DNA from: Lentisphaeria bacterium
Lineage (GTDB): Bacteria > Verrucomicrobiota > Lentisphaeria > Victivallales > JAADHT01
Assembly: GCA_015486135.1 (NCBI GenBank)
Contig: WFSE01000112.1
Span: forward strand, 1-39,065
Direction of reading: 5' to 3'
DNA length: 39,065 bases
In this document: in pieces, positions 38,254 to 39,065 of the stretch
Numbering within the stretch: the stretch's first letter is position 1
How the letters are laid out: each line of letters begins with the position of its first letter
Notes under the pieces: model-generated
What the model was told of the DNA's origin: nothing
The model's database searches: none
Seen by the model: only the letters and a program-made list of their open reading frames with translations
Position numbers and translations under genes: made by a program

Positions 38254-39065
38254 TTAGTCCGCCCATTTCCTCACTCCCGCCTTTCTCAGGCGCGCGACAC
38301 CCGCGGTGTGAAAATTCCTAATGCGCGAACGAGCCCAACACAAGCCCATATCGCGATAGGGCAGCCCGGCCGTGGACATGGTGACGATCCGCTTTTCCTT
38401 GTCCGACAGCGGCGTTTCCACGTTCCCGCGACGTTTCGACGCTATCGTGCCCCCGCGCCGTCTGCCAAAGGGAGTTGTGGAACCCACATGAAGGCCAGAG
38501 CGGATCATGGCCCCCCTCACCGGCGCGGCGGAGGAATAGGTGACGATAACTCCCTCTCCACTCAGCTTGGAGGCGAGCAGGCGAATGAAATCGTAAGTCC
38601 ATAGCTCCGGGTTGACATCTATCGAAAAAGGATCGAGGAAGATGGCGTCGAATCCGGGCGTGGTATCCGCGGCGGTGACGCGGGCGTCGCCTACGACGAA
38701 AGACACGGCAAATCGCTTTCCAACTGCCGACCCGCTCTCGATTAAGGACGCGATCACACCGACGGGATTATCGAGACCATCCAACTCCCACGCCCCGCCA
38801 CGCGCCAACATCAAAGCCGCCTGGAGCGCTCTGGAGTCGTTCTCCAAAGACACTATCTCCACCCGTCCCTTCCCAGTGGATTCAGCCAAAGCCGCCGCCG
38901 AAAGCGCGTTGAGCCCCAAGCCGAATCCGACATCCAAAATCCTGACATTGCCAGTAGTCTCGAGCCGGCCCGCGATATCCGCGGGTTCCAGAAACTTGAC
39001 ACGCGTCTCGGTCGCCGCGCCAGCGACCGAATGAAAATGCTGTTTGTACGCGGGATGGTAGAGGG
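38254..39065 (-). CDS. MnmC-like tRNA 5-aminomethyl-uridine methyltransferase, 5' end off the window
   Basis: At least 270 residues are visible; the frame is open to the right edge, so the N-terminus is missing. The visible part begins with YHPAYKQHFHS, a glycyl SAM fold (LDVGFGLGLNALSAA) and the DAIFLDPFSIDVNPELWTYDF segment typical of the MnmC methyltransferase domain (DUF752), with YSSAAPVRGAMIRSGL following. It lacks the FAD-dependent MnmC C-terminal domain; instead it ends at about residue 270 with a basic tail that includes SKRRGN. It likely methylates the 5-aminomethyl group of wobble uridine in tRNA to give mnm5U, working with MnmEG elsewhere. Confidence 0.85.
   Translation of the reverse strand, partial: LYHPAYKQHFHSVAGAATETRVKFLEPADIAGRLETTGNVRILDVGFGLGLNALSAAALAESTGKGRVEIVSLENDSRALQAALMLARGGAWELDGLDNPVGVIASLIESGSAVGKRFAVSFVVGDARVTAADTTPGFDAIFLDPFSIDVNPELWTYDFIRLLASKLSGEGVIVTYSSAAPVRGAMIRSGLHVGSTTPFGRRRGGTIASKRRGNVETPLSDKEKRIVTMSTAGLPYRDMGLCWARSRIRNFHTAGVARLRKAGVRKWAD

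Noticed and set aside
1-39065. CRISPR array, insertion sequence with transposase, or prophage
   Set aside because: No regularly spaced repeats, transposase, integrase or phage structural gene can be read. Only short dispersed motifs are present.

Overview
This window reads as chromosomal DNA from a Gram-negative (diderm), probably anaerobic or fermentative bacterium. The evidence is outer-membrane-type lipoproteins, a Wza-type export protein, a PrsA/SurA-like lipoprotein foldase, a full-length NifU and RnfC. The mix of a sialate O-acetylesterase, a secreted glycoside-hydrolase-like protein, a TlpA-TPR fusion, LA_2272-type surface repeats and Ser/Thr kinase signalling fits the Planctomycetes-Verrucomicrobia-Lentisphaerae assemblage best. 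That placement is an inference from gene content, not a demonstrated taxonomy. The DNA is moderately GC-rich. Genes are tightly packed, mostly on the minus strand, with many 4-bp ATGA stop/start overlaps. No phage, transposase gene or CRISPR array is visible.

Layout. 1-335: no gene; hairpins and a G12 tract. 336-6558 (minus): a probable operon read as sialate O-acetylesterase, secreted glycoside-hydrolase-like protein, cob(I)alamin adenosyltransferase, NagD-type HAD phosphatase and LarA-family protein, with a good promoter at its head. 6651-9528: bioA and hisD diverge from a shared control region. 9626-16998 (minus): nitronate monooxygenase-like protein, homoserine dehydrogenase, an atypical Ser/Thr kinase, a polysaccharide-export lipoprotein, a WecA/TagO-type glycosyl-1-phosphate transferase, a degenerate HD-GYP protein and a stand-alone receiver. 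17290-21522 (plus): envelope quality-control genes (TlpA-TPR thioredoxin, SppA, HflK, HflC). 21752-24111 (minus): proA and an orphan CpaF-type ATPase. 24112-24413: G-quadruplex-prone gap. 24414-27845 (minus): nifU, a parvulin lipoprotein and an unknown lipoprotein.

27846-28305 is the richest intergenic region. It holds a near-consensus promoter followed about 100 nt later by a perfect intrinsic terminator, which together suggest an undescribed small RNA or attenuator. It leads into a protein with deoxyhypusine-synthase-like features (28306-29427). A minus-strand cluster follows (29420-35117): tRNA-Leu, diadenylate cyclase (dacA/cdaA), a YbbR/CdaR protein, an rnfC without its usual partners, a secreted EEP-fold protein that has lost several catalytic residues, and a CrtI-like FAD oxidoreductase, all overlapping or nearly so. 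The right end has a sugar-nucleotide epimerase, a small lipoprotein, a CAU tRNA, two tandem LA_2272-type surface-repeat proteins and the 3' part of an MnmC-like tRNA methyltransferase that runs off the edge.

How the parts fit together. Much of the window concerns the cell envelope: glycan precursor transfer and export, protein quality control, lipoproteins and surface repeats. Scattered housekeeping biosynthesis (biotin, His, Thr/Met, Pro, Fe-S, cobalamin cofactor) and two signalling themes are mixed in: c-di-AMP, and a kinase/degenerate HD-GYP/receiver set. The observations I would check first are the sRNA/attenuator at 28.1 kb, the overlapping c-di-AMP/rnfC/degenerate-EEP cluster, the pairing of a catalytically degenerate HD-GYP with a receiver behind a glycosyltransferase that carries a G10 tract, and the paralogous surface-repeat proteins.
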